Origin: an uncultured Acidimicrobiales bacterium
GTDB lineage: Bacteria; Actinomycetota; Acidimicrobiia; Acidimicrobiales; SZUA-35
NCBI GenBank assembly: GCA_937930655.1
Contig: CALHBU010000248.1
Coordinates: 1-37,334, forward strand
Direction: 5' to 3'
DNA length: 37,334 nucleotides
The notes under the pieces were generated by a model, which saw only the letters and a list, made by a program, of their open reading frames with translations, was not told where the DNA came from and did no database searches. How positions within the stretch are numbered: the first letter of the stretch is position 1; every line of letters starts with the position of its first letter. The translations under genes and the position numbers were made by a program. Shown here piece after piece: positions 16,512 to 24,988 of the stretch.

Positions 16512-18764
16512 TCAAGATCTACAGGGTTGACCACGAAGCCGTCCGCATCCGACTGGCTGGTTGGGTGGATCCAAGGATGGAACAAGAGGAAGCAGGATCG
16601 AGGATGCGCTTGTGCCGCCGGTGTGGACGCTCACATCGGCGGTTTGGTCGAGTACCGCAAACGTCCACTGGGGCTTACTTCTACCCGGGGTATCAACCGA
16701 AAGTCTCAGCCTCGAACCGGGGCGGATCACGTGGGCAAAGGGGAGAATCTCGATCCGGGCCAGGACCACCTCACCATCGGTGAGCAGGTCGACGTCTTCT
16801 TCCCGATGAGAGGGTGCTGGTCGGAGCTCGGTGGCGTCGTCTTCCAACGTTCGTCGGGACAGCCGGAGCCACCCGGTTTGGATGTAGATCTCGTCTCCGT
16901 TGGAGTCGATCTCGGAGAGTGTGACCTCGACATCGGCGTCGTCAGCAACCTCGCCGTCGTCTCCAGCCGAGACTGACAGATACAGATCGGCGCTGGCCGG
17001 CCCGACGAAGACAGCCTCGTCCTCGAAGCGATCAGAGGTGAAGACGGCAGCACTGCTGGGCCTGGCCCACTGCCAATCAGGATCGTTGGTCCAGATGGTC
17101 GAGAGGTCGCCAATGGTTACGCCCGACCCTTCTTCGGGGTCAGTGGTGAACGACCGTATGCCGGCACTGCTGGGAGCCTCGGACCGCATGCGACCGGCAT
17201 CGGTCAGGTGAAGCCGGAGCGGTTCTACCTCACTGGGTGGCCATTGGTCGAACGTCGCACTGAAGCGAGACACCGGTAGTTGCGGTTGGGTAGCTCCGAG
17301 CTCAAAGAACACGAGCACCGAGGGTTCCGCCTCGTACTCGGCTCTCGCTTCGGCGAGCGTGCCCTGCCTCGTCGGCACTCCGGGGAAGGGAACTGACTCT
17401 CCAAAGACCGTTGACAGCCCAGCTCCGATGAGCAGCCGGGTGACGACGTCGAGGCCCTCGGTCGTTTCGCCGACATAGAGGTTGTAGAACTCAACGAGCG
17501 GGCCAAGGACCGAAGGTCCGAGAGGGTCGACGTGGAGTCCGTTGTAGAGGTGCGCTCGGACAACCGGAGCGGAGTCGAAATGACCCAGTAGGGCAGGAAA
17601 GCGCCCGCCAGTCTGTTCGTCCTGCCAGGCACCGGCCAAAAAGACGGGCACCGCGATGTTCGCGATCTCCGGCGAGCGGGAGGTGGTCAGCTCGTTGCGG
17701 AACGGGGTCTCCTTGATGCGCTGAATCAAATCTGGATTGTGAACTCGGAGTTCCTGGTTGCCGTCGCATTGGGTGTCGCCCGCCTCGACTCGCTGTTTTG
17801 TCCACGATTGGCCAAACGCCTGCGCTCGCTCAGTGACCTGGGCCGACCATGTCTCGCCGAACCCGTTGTTGTAGATGCCGCCCGGGTAGAGCACCGATTC
17901 GACTGAATCGATGACTGACAGGGGAGCGATAGCCGCCAGCGACGGGGGAGCGGTTGCAGCGACGTGCAGCTGCATGATTCCCGGGTAGCTGATGCCGTAC
18001 ATTGCAACGTTCGACGACCAGGCCTGGGCCGCCACCGTCTCTATGACGTCGTAGCCGTCGAGACCCTGGATTGGTTCGAAGGCATCGAATGATCCGCCGC
18101 TGCAGCCGGTGCCGCGGACGTTTACCTGGACCAGGGCGTAGCCCAATGACGTGATGAGGAAGCGCCCGGGGTCGTCGGCGTTGGGGTCCGATGGGCTGTA
18201 GCCCGAATACTCGACCAGGGTGGGGTAGGGGCCGGCACTCGCCAGTCCTGGCAGCGAAACGTAGGCCGACAGCGTGGTGCCGTCCCTGACAGTGATGTAG
18301 TTGAAGCCCGCTTCCAAGCGCTGCTGCTCATAGTGGTCGGCCGCCGGCGGACTGTCGCCTGGAAGCTGTACTGGCGGGGCCGCAGCCACCGCCGCACCGT
18401 CCTGCCAAACCTCGAGCTCCACCTCGATGCCGGTGGGAAGGCCTCGGACAATCGCTGATCCGTCGTCGGCCACGTCGCTTCGTCCGACCTCCCGATGGTC
18501 AGGGTCGAAGGCCACCAGCTCAGTGCCGGGCTCCGCTTCGAGAACCGTGAGCTGTTGAAATGAGGGAACAATCTCGAGCCCTACCGGGGGAAGGGTGGTG
18601 GGAGGGAGTGTTGTCGGAGGGGCGGTCGTTGGCAGAGCGGTTGTTGCTGAGGTGGCTGAGGTGGTTGAGGCTGAGGTGGTTGAGAACGACTGGTTGGAAC
18701 CATCGGTACACGCTCCAACACAGAGAGCTGTCGCGACAACGCAGTGGAGCCAACGGGACGACAT
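16512..18764 (-). CDS. CocE/NonD-family hydrolase, predicted lipoprotein
   Basis: 750 residues from ATG 18764. The N-terminus is a lipoprotein signal (VVATALCVGAC) with lipid-modified Cys19. A Ser/Thr/Pro-rich linker (about 24-60, with TTLPP repeats) suggests a surface or cell-wall spacer. An alpha/beta hydrolase of the X-Pro dipeptidyl-peptidase/cocaine-esterase family follows: nucleophile Ser259 in MYGISYPG, Asp382 in GAWQDEQTGG, and His411 in NGLHVDPLG complete the likely triad. A C-terminal jelly-roll-like region (about 515-750) matches CocE architecture. It probably hydrolyses esters or peptides outside the membrane; the substrate is unknown. The gene is divergent from the MMPL-like gene and 36 bp from DUF937, which may share its transcript. 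Confidence 0.93.
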   Translation of the reverse strand: MSSRWLHCVVATALCVGACTDGSNQSFSTTSASTTSATSATTALPTTAPPTTLPPTTLPPVGLEIVPSFQQLTVLEAEPGTELVAFDPDHREVGRSDVADDGSAIVRGLPTGIEVELEVWQDGAAVAAAPPVQLPGDSPPAADHYEQQRLEAGFNYITVRDGTTLSAYVSLPGLASAGPYPTLVEYSGYSPSDPNADDPGRFLITSLGYALVQVNVRGTGCSGGSFDAFEPIQGLDGYDVIETVAAQAWSSNVAMYGISYPGIMQLHVAATAPPSLAAIAPLSVIDSVESVLYPGGIYNNGFGETWSAQVTERAQAFGQSWTKQRVEAGDTQCDGNQELRVHNPDLIQRIKETPFRNELTTSRSPEIANIAVPVFLAGAWQDEQTGGRFPALLGHFDSAPVVRAHLYNGLHVDPLGPSVLGPLVEFYNLYVGETTEGLDVVTRLLIGAGLSTVFGESVPFPGVPTRQGTLAEARAEYEAEPSVLVFFELGATQPQLPVSRFSATFDQWPPSEVEPLRLHLTDAGRMRSEAPSSAGIRSFTTDPEEGSGVTIGDLSTIWTNDPDWQWARPSSAAVFTSDRFEDEAVFVGPASADLYLSVSAGDDGEVADDADVEVTLSEIDSNGDEIYIQTGWLRLSRRTLEDDATELRPAPSHREEDVDLLTDGEVVLARIEILPFAHVIRPGSRLRLSVDTPGRSKPQWTFAVLDQTADVSVHTGGTSASSILLPLVPSLDPPNQPVGCGRLRGQPCRS

Positions 18765-18880
18765 CAGCTGAGTGTGGCAGCACGCAACAAAGAACCATCT
18801 TTAGAGCGAACTATCCCCCCACCACTGAAAGTGTCCGCTACACTACCCAGCGGGCGGAGTTGGTGCCGATTGGAAGACCC
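18765..18880. promoter_or_regulatory. Divergent promoter region between CocE lipoprotein and MMPL-like genes
   Basis: This 116-bp region must hold promoters for both genes. On the plus strand a -10-like TACACT lies at 18839-18844, about 36 bp before GTG 18881, but there is no convincing -35 at 17 bp. For the minus strand I see no clear boxes. The region also contains a C-run at 18815-18820. It places the plus-strand gene start downstream of 18844 if the -10 is real. Confidence 0.4.
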
Positions 18881-21442
18881 GTGGCTCCAGCTCGTTTTTT
18901 GTCGTTTCCCGCCAGTCCGGCGTTTCTTCGTCGATTCAGCATGCTGCTGTTGTCGTCGACGTTGGTCCTGCTGCTGGCTGGTTCTGCGTTGGCGTCTATC
19001 GACAGCCCGCGCCCGATGATGGCCGAAAGTCTGGCCGGAAACGGATGGGAGCCTTCCGAACTTCCAGACGTTGCGGTCGTTGTCAGCACTGATGGCAACG
19101 GTGCCGGAAAGTCGGTTATCGGTGCCAATGAGACGCCTCGTACCCAGCGGCTTGCGGCCGAAGGTCTCGAACAATCGATCGTGCCCCAGCTTGGCCAACT
19201 CCCCGGTGTGCTATCGGTGACGGCTGAGGATGTTTCACCCGGCCGAGTCGCCCTGTTCATCTCTATCGACGACGCCAACCCTGATCTGACGCTCAAGCTG
19301 ATCGAGACCACCATCCAACGGGCAGCTCCCGAACTGGCAATCGCCGTCGGCGGTCGGGCAGTGGCTGATCGTGACCTCCTTGATCGGCTGAATCGAGGCA
19401 CGCTGGTTGCGGTTGTGCCCGTTCTTGTTCTTCTCACCATCCTCGCCGCCGCTTCGTTCGGACCCAGGTTCGGGCTCGGCACGGGTGCCGCAGTAAGTAC
19501 GGCCACCTTGCTCAGTGGCATCATCGGATCCCGCATGGTCGGCCCCTTCGACGGCTCACTGGGCTCCACTGCTCTGCCGGCGGTGCTGGTGAGCCTCCTG
19601 GTTGCCACTGTGCTCTGCTTCCGGCTTCTCGACTGGTTCAAACAACCCGAGGGTGACGATCAGGCCCAGATCATTCAGAACGCAGTCCGCCACCTTCTCC
19701 CTGAAGCTCTTCTTCTGTTTGCCGGGCTCGTTCTGACTGCTGTCGTTCTCGGTCTCGCTGGTCCCGGTCGAACACCGGCAACGGTGGTTGCAGTTGGTGC
19801 GTTCGTTGGCGCCCTCATTACCTTTGCTGTCCTCCCCGCCATTCTGGTGGCTTTGCCTCCGGTGCCCGACGAGGACGACTTCCGAATGTTCCGGCTCCAT
19901 GTGCCTGATGGCCGTGACTTTCCAACAGCAGTGCTGGCCGGTTTTGCGTTGTTTCTCCTGGCTATCGGCCTATTTGCGGTTCGAGTGCCGAGCTCGGAGC
20001 TCATGGACGAGTCCTCATTACCAGAGGGCGTCATGTCCCGAAGGGTCTCTGAACAATTGGCTGGACTCGGGGGCGACCCCACCAGCGCGGTGCTGGTGAC
20101 TGCCAACGCCGAGTCCTCCGACCGTGACCTGACGGCCTGGGCCCGTAGCGCCTCCCTTCTGCCCGGCGTCGGTTGGGTTGAAACGGCCGTTGGCCGGTAC
20201 ACGGCTGGAGAATTGGTGACCCCCGCTGCTTCTGGAGCCACCTTCCAATCCGACGACGGACAGCTCATCATCGTCACGCCCAACGTGACGGCACGATCGG
20301 CGGCTGCCCAGGCGCTGGTTGTTGACCTTGCTGCCATCGAGGCGCTCGAGGTTGAGCTCTCCGGAGCACCGGTCGATGCCCAACGAACCGCAAGCGATGC
20401 CCTCTCCCATTTGTGGTTGTTGGTGCTCTGCCTGGCCCTGGCCGGTGGAACCGCGGTGTACATCCTCACCAGCGATCTCCGCCTCGCAATGACCACGGTG
20501 CTCTTGAGGGTGCTCGGAACATCAGCCCTCCTAGGGGTGTACACGATGGTTTCGGGGTCAGCGAGCGCAGTCGAACTTCACGTGGCTGCACTCACCATGA
20601 GCGTCGGTGTTGGATTGTTCGAGCTCGGATTCATCCGCCGCCTGACCAGCCCAGCGGCACAAACCGAAACCGACATGATCAACGAGCTCCTCGAGCCATC
20701 GCCCCGCCCCGACCCGGTCGGCGCCGCCTTCCGGCAAGAAGGCCGGGCCGCCATGCTTGGTCTTGGCATCACGGCCTTGACCGGACTCGGCTTTCTGGCC
20801 AGCGATCTGGAGATGGCCCGACGGCTTGGAGTGGCCATTGCCGCCGGCGTAGTGATCGAGCTGCTGATCGGTATCTGGATGCTCCGACCGGTTCTCATGG
20901 GCCGGTTCGCTCCCGGCGCAACATCTGTCGCCCAACGCAGAAGCGCCCGTCTGGCGCTCAACACACTCGACGAAGAGGAGACCCTTGTGGTTAACGAAGA
21001 CGAATTGCTCGACCCGGCTTGGCGACGTGTGGTCGCTGGCCTTCTCCGGGCCGAGTTCGCCTTTCAGAACGATCCGACTAGTGCCGAGCTCACCACCGTG
21101 TTTGTCGAAGACACACCGGTCTTTGGTGAGCTTGCGGCGCACAACCGACGACTCAGGGAAGCGGGTTTCCGGGTCACTGGTCAGGGCCCGAGACTGTTGA
21201 AGGTTCGTGCCGTCAACAGTGGCTCACCGGTCACGTTGGCCATCACGGTGGACCACCCCGAACGGAAGCTGGTTGATCGAGACGGACGCCTCCTCGGCGT
21301 GCGGCGAGCTGAACGCCGCGACGGCATGCTTTGGTTGGTTCAGGACCCGTCCGGTCGTTACCGCATCGCCGAAGCCGTCGACCTCGGCACCGGAGACATC
21401 GAGACGGTCGTTGCGGAGACTCCTGTCCCGCTGAATGCCTGA
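18881..21442 (+). CDS. MMPL/RND-like 12-helix membrane protein
   Basis: About 853 residues from GTG 18881, chosen because GGAAG lies four bases upstream; GTG 18863 and TTG 18860 are alternatives. The layout is RND-like: one helix (about 20-40), a large external loop (to about 172), five helices (174-325), a seventh helix (347-368), a second loop (to about 500) and five more helices, followed by about 150 soluble C-terminal residues. MMPL proteins export lipids or envelope material using proton flow through Asp-Tyr pairs in helices 4 and 10. Here helix 4 (TALPAVLVSLLVATVLCF) has no Asp-Tyr, and helix 10 reads GVGLFELGF. It may be non-transporting or use another mechanism. It is divergent from the CocE lipoprotein. 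Family assignment is by topology and loop pattern, not strong motifs. Confidence 0.8.
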   Translation: MAPARFLSFPASPAFLRRFSMLLLSSTLVLLLAGSALASIDSPRPMMAESLAGNGWEPSELPDVAVVVSTDGNGAGKSVIGANETPRTQRLAAEGLEQSIVPQLGQLPGVLSVTAEDVSPGRVALFISIDDANPDLTLKLIETTIQRAAPELAIAVGGRAVADRDLLDRLNRGTLVAVVPVLVLLTILAAASFGPRFGLGTGAAVSTATLLSGIIGSRMVGPFDGSLGSTALPAVLVSLLVATVLCFRLLDWFKQPEGDDQAQIIQNAVRHLLPEALLLFAGLVLTAVVLGLAGPGRTPATVVAVGAFVGALITFAVLPAILVALPPVPDEDDFRMFRLHVPDGRDFPTAVLAGFALFLLAIGLFAVRVPSSELMDESSLPEGVMSRRVSEQLAGLGGDPTSAVLVTANAESSDRDLTAWARSASLLPGVGWVETAVGRYTAGELVTPAASGATFQSDDGQLIIVTPNVTARSAAAQALVVDLAAIEALEVELSGAPVDAQRTASDALSHLWLLVLCLALAGGTAVYILTSDLRLAMTTVLLRVLGTSALLGVYTMVSGSASAVELHVAALTMSVGVGLFELGFIRRLTSPAAQTETDMINELLEPSPRPDPVGAAFRQEGRAAMLGLGITALTGLGFLASDLEMARRLGVAIAAGVVIELLIGIWMLRPVLMGRFAPGATSVAQRRSARLALNTLDEEETLVVNEDELLDPAWRRVVAGLLRAEFAFQNDPTSAELTTVFVEDTPVFGELAAHNRRLREAGFRVTGQGPRLLKVRAVNSGSPVTLAITVDHPERKLVDRDGRLLGVRRAERRDGMLWLVQDPSGRYRIAEAVDLGTGDIETVVAETPVPLNA

Positions 21443-21490
21443 ACAGGCTTATAGCCTTCCAGGTGTTCGCATCTGTTGAAGGGACAAACC

Positions 21491-22894
21491 ATGGAGATCG
21501 CCGATTCGGTGCTTGACTTGATTGGCAACACGCCAATGGTCCGTCTGCGGCGCGTCGCCGCTGATCTGGCCTGTCCGGTGGTAGCCAAGGTCGAGTTCAC
21601 TAACCCTGGAGGTAGCAGCAAGGATCGTCCTGCGGTCGCCATGATCGACGCGGCCGAAAAGGCCGGTCTGCTGAAGCCCGGTGGCACCATCATCGAACCA
21701 ACGTCGGGCAACACCGGTGTTGGCCTGGCCATCGTCGCCGCCCAGCGGGGCTACAAGTGCAAGTTCGTCGTCACCGACAAGGTCGGCGTCGAAAAGGTCG
21801 ACCTTCTCAAGGCCTACGGTGCCGAGGTCGTGGTCTGTCCTGTCGCAGTACCGCCCGAGGACCCCCAGAGCTACTACTCCACGGCCGCCCGACTGGTCGA
21901 AGAAACGCCAGATGCCTTCCGGCCGAACCAGTACGACAACGCCGAGAATCCAGCCGCCCACACCGCATCGACCGGTCCTGAGATCTGGCGGCAGACCGAC
22001 GGAAAGATCACCCACTTTGTCGCCGGCGCCGGAACCGGCGGCACAATCTCCGGGGTTGCCGCCTACCTGAAGTCGCAGAACCCCGACGTGCAGATCGTGG
22101 CTGCCGACCCCGAAGGATCGGTGTATTCCGGAGGCTCTGGTCGTCCCTACCTGGTCGAAGGAGTGGGCGAGGACTTCTGGCCAACCACTTACCACCCCGA
22201 GTTGGTCGACCGAACCATCCCGATTAGCGATCAGGAGTCTTTCCTCACCGCCCGTCGTGTGAGCCAGGAGGAAGGGCTTCTTATTGGCGGTTCGTGCGGA
22301 ACTGCGGTGGCAGCTGCGTTGGAGGTCGCCAAAGACCTCACAGCAGACGACCTCGTTGTGGTCCTCATCCCCGACAGCGGCCGTGGCTACCTGTCTACCG
22401 TCTTCAATGACAAGTGGATGGCTCGCTTCGGTTTCCTCAGCGAGGCCAGCGGACCGGTCGTTGGCGATGTGCTGGCGGCCAAAGAGGGCGACATCCCATC
22501 GCTCGTTTATGTCCAGCCAACCGCCATGGTCCGAGAGGCCGTCGACCTGATGCATCAACACGGCGTCTCGCAGCTGCCGGTGGCCAAGAACGACATGCCG
22601 TTGGCCGCCGCCGAGGTTATGGGCTCTATCGACGAACTTCGCATCATGGAAGCAGCCTTCAACGCTGATGGCGTGCTGGATCGGTCGGTCAACGACGTCA
22701 TGAGCCCGAAGCTGCCGACCATCGGCATCGGCCAGCCAGTCGAGATGGCAGTGCAGCTGCTGGACCTCGCACCAGCGCTGTTGGTCCTCGACGGCGGGCG
22801 TCCCCGCACTGTTCTGGCCCGAGCCGATCTGTTGTCGTTCCTTTCTCTCGACACCGTCGCTGCAACTGGCGATGCCGCATCCCCGAAGGGCTGA
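21491..22894 (+). CDS. cbs: Cystathionine beta-synthase with C-terminal CBS pair
   Basis: 467 residues from ATG 21491, supported by GAAGGGA about seven bases upstream. The PLP fold-type II core shows IGNTPMVRL (11-19), the PLP lysine Lys44 in NPGGSSKDRP, the TSGNTG loop (71-76) and the phosphate-binding GAGTGGTISG (179-188). Two CBS motifs occupy about 325-460 (GDVLAAKEGDIPSLVYV, then VNDVMSPKLPTIG), as in full-length CBS regulated by S-adenosylmethionine or another adenylate in other organisms. It condenses serine and homocysteine to cystathionine, first step of reverse transsulfuration. A gamma-synthase/lyase gene begins two bases after its stop, confirming the pathway. Confidence 0.95.
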   Translation: MEIADSVLDLIGNTPMVRLRRVAADLACPVVAKVEFTNPGGSSKDRPAVAMIDAAEKAGLLKPGGTIIEPTSGNTGVGLAIVAAQRGYKCKFVVTDKVGVEKVDLLKAYGAEVVVCPVAVPPEDPQSYYSTAARLVEETPDAFRPNQYDNAENPAAHTASTGPEIWRQTDGKITHFVAGAGTGGTISGVAAYLKSQNPDVQIVAADPEGSVYSGGSGRPYLVEGVGEDFWPTTYHPELVDRTIPISDQESFLTARRVSQEEGLLIGGSCGTAVAAALEVAKDLTADDLVVVLIPDSGRGYLSTVFNDKWMARFGFLSEASGPVVGDVLAAKEGDIPSLVYVQPTAMVREAVDLMHQHGVSQLPVAKNDMPLAAAEVMGSIDELRIMEAAFNADGVLDRSVNDVMSPKLPTIGIGQPVEMAVQLLDLAPALLVLDGGRPRTVLARADLLSFLSLDTVAATGDAASPKG

Positions 22895-22896
22895 GC

Positions 22897-24057
22897 ATGA
22901 CCGAAGATTCCTCAGAAAAGAGCGGCTACGGCTTTGCCACCAGGGCCATCCACGTCGGACAAGACCCCGAGCCGGTCACCGGAGCCGTTACGGTGCCGGT
23001 GTTCCAGACATCGACCTTTGCCCAGGAAGCGGTCGGTAAACACAAGGGATACGAGTACGCCCGCACCGGTAACCCCACCCGAACGGCGCTCGAATCTGCC
23101 CTGGCGTCGCTGGAGGGAGCCGCCTTCGGTATCGACTTTGCATCGGGCCTGGCCGCCGAAGACGCCATCCTGCGGATGCTCGTGCCCGGCGATCACATCG
23201 TGATGGGAAACGATGCATACGGCGGCACGTTCCGACTCATCTCCAAAGTCTTCGCCCCTATGGGCATTACCTGGTCGGCTGTCGATCTCACCGATCCCGG
23301 CGCGGTAGCCAGCGAGTGGCCCGAGAACACCAAGATGGTATGGGTCGAAACCCCGACCAACCCACTCCTGAGCGTCGTCGACATTGCCGCCGTGGCTGCT
23401 GCAGCAACGGCCAACGAGGCACTACTGGTGGTCGACAACACGTTTGCGACGCCGTACCTCCAACAACCGTTGGCCCACGGCGCCGATCTGGTTGTCCACT
23501 CGACCACCAAGTACCTGGGTGGGCACAGCGACACCGTCGGTGGCTTTGTTGCCACCAACAACGCCGACTTCGACAGCCATCTCCGCTTCATCCAGAACGC
23601 GGTTGGCGCCGTTCGCGGCCCGTGGGACTGCTACCTCACGCTGCGGGGCGCCAAGACACTGGCGTTGCGCATGGACCGACACAACGAGAACGCGGCCGCT
23701 GTTGTCGATCTTCTCACTTCACACCCGGCGGTCTCTACCGTGCTCTATCCCGGGCTTGCATCCCACCCGGGACATGAAGCCGCCGCTCGGCAGATGTCCG
23801 GCTTTGGCGGGATGGTGAGTTTTCGAGCGGCCAAGGGTCGCGATGCCGCGGTGCGAATCATCGAAGCAGCTCGGCTCTTCACCTTGGCTGAGTCGCTGGG
23901 CGCCGTCGAGAGCCTCATCGAACATCCCGGGGTCATGACCCATGCGTCGGCCGAGGGCTCACCGCTGGAGGTGCCAGACGACCTGGTCCGATTGTCGGTA
24001 GGTATCGAAGACCAGGCCGATCTTCTGGCCGATCTGGAACAAGCGCTCGAGGCATAG
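22897..24057 (+). CDS. metB: Cystathionine gamma-synthase / gamma-lyase
   Basis: 386 residues, ATG 22897 with GAAGG upstream. Cys/Met-metabolism PLP enzyme signatures are clear: YARTGNPTR (54-62), FASGLAAEDA (81-90), DNTFATPYLQQP (180-191) and the PLP lysine Lys205 in HSTTKYLGGHSD. The enzyme is either the synthase (O-acylhomoserine plus cysteine) or the lyase (cystathionine to cysteine); the two cannot be split by motif alone. Immediate pairing with cbs favours the lyase, or a dual enzyme as in other actinobacteria. The gene symbol follows the common naming and is not proof of direction. Confidence 0.92.
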   Translation: MTEDSSEKSGYGFATRAIHVGQDPEPVTGAVTVPVFQTSTFAQEAVGKHKGYEYARTGNPTRTALESALASLEGAAFGIDFASGLAAEDAILRMLVPGDHIVMGNDAYGGTFRLISKVFAPMGITWSAVDLTDPGAVASEWPENTKMVWVETPTNPLLSVVDIAAVAAAATANEALLVVDNTFATPYLQQPLAHGADLVVHSTTKYLGGHSDTVGGFVATNNADFDSHLRFIQNAVGAVRGPWDCYLTLRGAKTLALRMDRHNENAAAVVDLLTSHPAVSTVLYPGLASHPGHEAAARQMSGFGGMVSFRAAKGRDAAVRIIEAARLFTLAESLGAVESLIEHPGVMTHASAEGSPLEVPDDLVRLSVGIEDQADLLADLEQALEA

Positions 24058-24065
24058 GAGACCAC

Positions 24066-24983
24066 GTGGCTGAACGCCTGATCGCTGTCGAACCAAAATC
24101 AGGGCGTTATGAGTCGCTGGAGCAGGCGGTTATCGAGGGAGGTGGTGAGCTGGCTTCTCCTAGTGATGCCCACGGCCTGGTGTGGGCCGATCCAACCCGC
24201 GCCGCCGACCTACCGGCGGTCCTGGCCACCGGCCCTGCCATCGAATGGGTGGCGTTGCCCTATGCCGGCATCGAGCCCTACCTCGGCTACCTCGACAACG
24301 ACCGGGTATGGACGTGCGCCAAGGGGGTTTACGCCCGACCGGTCGCCGAGCATGCGCTCATGCTGGCGCTGGCCGGTCTTCGCGGTCTCACCACCTTTGC
24401 CAGGGCAAGCACATGGAGCAGGCCAGAAGGGCACAATCTGCTCGACGCCAAGGTCGTCATCTTCGGCGGAGGCGGCATCACCAGTGAATTGGTTCCGATG
24501 CTCGAGCCGTTCAGGTGCGATATCACCGTGGTTCGACGGTCGCCCGAACCGTTTCCCGGTGCACAACGCACCGTCACCCCCGACCAACGCCTCTCGGCAC
24601 TTGCTGGGGCCGATCTCGTTGTCCTGGCCCTCGCCCTGACCCCCGAAACCGAGGGGATCATGAGCACCGCCGAGTTCGAAGCAATCGCCGATCATGGTTG
24701 GCTGGTCAACGTCGCCCGCGGCGGACACGTCGACGATGAGGCTCTTTTGCATGCGTTACAGACCAACTCCATCGGAGGAGCGGGCCTTGATGTCACCGTG
24801 CCCGAGCCGCTCCCGGATGATCATCCATTCTGGTCCGAAGACCGCATTCTGATTACTCCTCATATCGGCAACACACCCGAGATGGGCATACCTCTCTTGT
24901 CAGCCCACATTGTGTCCAACGTCCGGCGTTTCGTAGCCGGTCAGCCGTTGGATGGCCTTGTCGACACCACCGCGGGCTACTAA
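24066..24983 (+). CDS. D-isomer-specific 2-hydroxyacid dehydrogenase family protein
   Basis: 305 residues from GTG 24066 with GGAG five bases upstream. The NAD-binding motif is atypical: VVIFGGGGITSEL (130-142), rather than the usual Gly-x-Gly-x-x-Gly. The catalytic set is intact: Arg218 in NVARGGHVD, Glu247 in VTVPEPLPDDHP and His266 in LITPHIGN. Such enzymes reduce 2-keto acids with NAD(P)H, or act as phosphoglycerate dehydrogenase-like enzymes. It starts eight bases after the gamma-synthase/lyase stop, so it is probably in the same operon and may act on a 2-keto acid made there. The substrate is not predictable. Confidence 0.9.
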   Translation: MAERLIAVEPKSGRYESLEQAVIEGGGELASPSDAHGLVWADPTRAADLPAVLATGPAIEWVALPYAGIEPYLGYLDNDRVWTCAKGVYARPVAEHALMLALAGLRGLTTFARASTWSRPEGHNLLDAKVVIFGGGGITSELVPMLEPFRCDITVVRRSPEPFPGAQRTVTPDQRLSALAGADLVVLALALTPETEGIMSTAEFEAIADHGWLVNVARGGHVDDEALLHALQTNSIGGAGLDVTVPEPLPDDHPFWSEDRILITPHIGNTPEMGIPLLSAHIVSNVRRFVAGQPLDGLVDTTAGY

Positions 24984-24988
24984 CCAGC

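Noticed and set aside
18590-18690. Repetitive GGTGGTTGAGG-like DNA
   Set aside because: Explained as codons of the Thr/Ser/Pro-rich linker of the CocE lipoprotein, not a CRISPR or separate repeat.
18560-18880. N-terminal extension of the MMPL-like gene back to 18560
   Set aside because: Would overlap the lipoprotein coding region and encode an Arg-rich peptide; the GTG at 18881 with a nearby ribosome site and a -10-like box upstream is more plausible.
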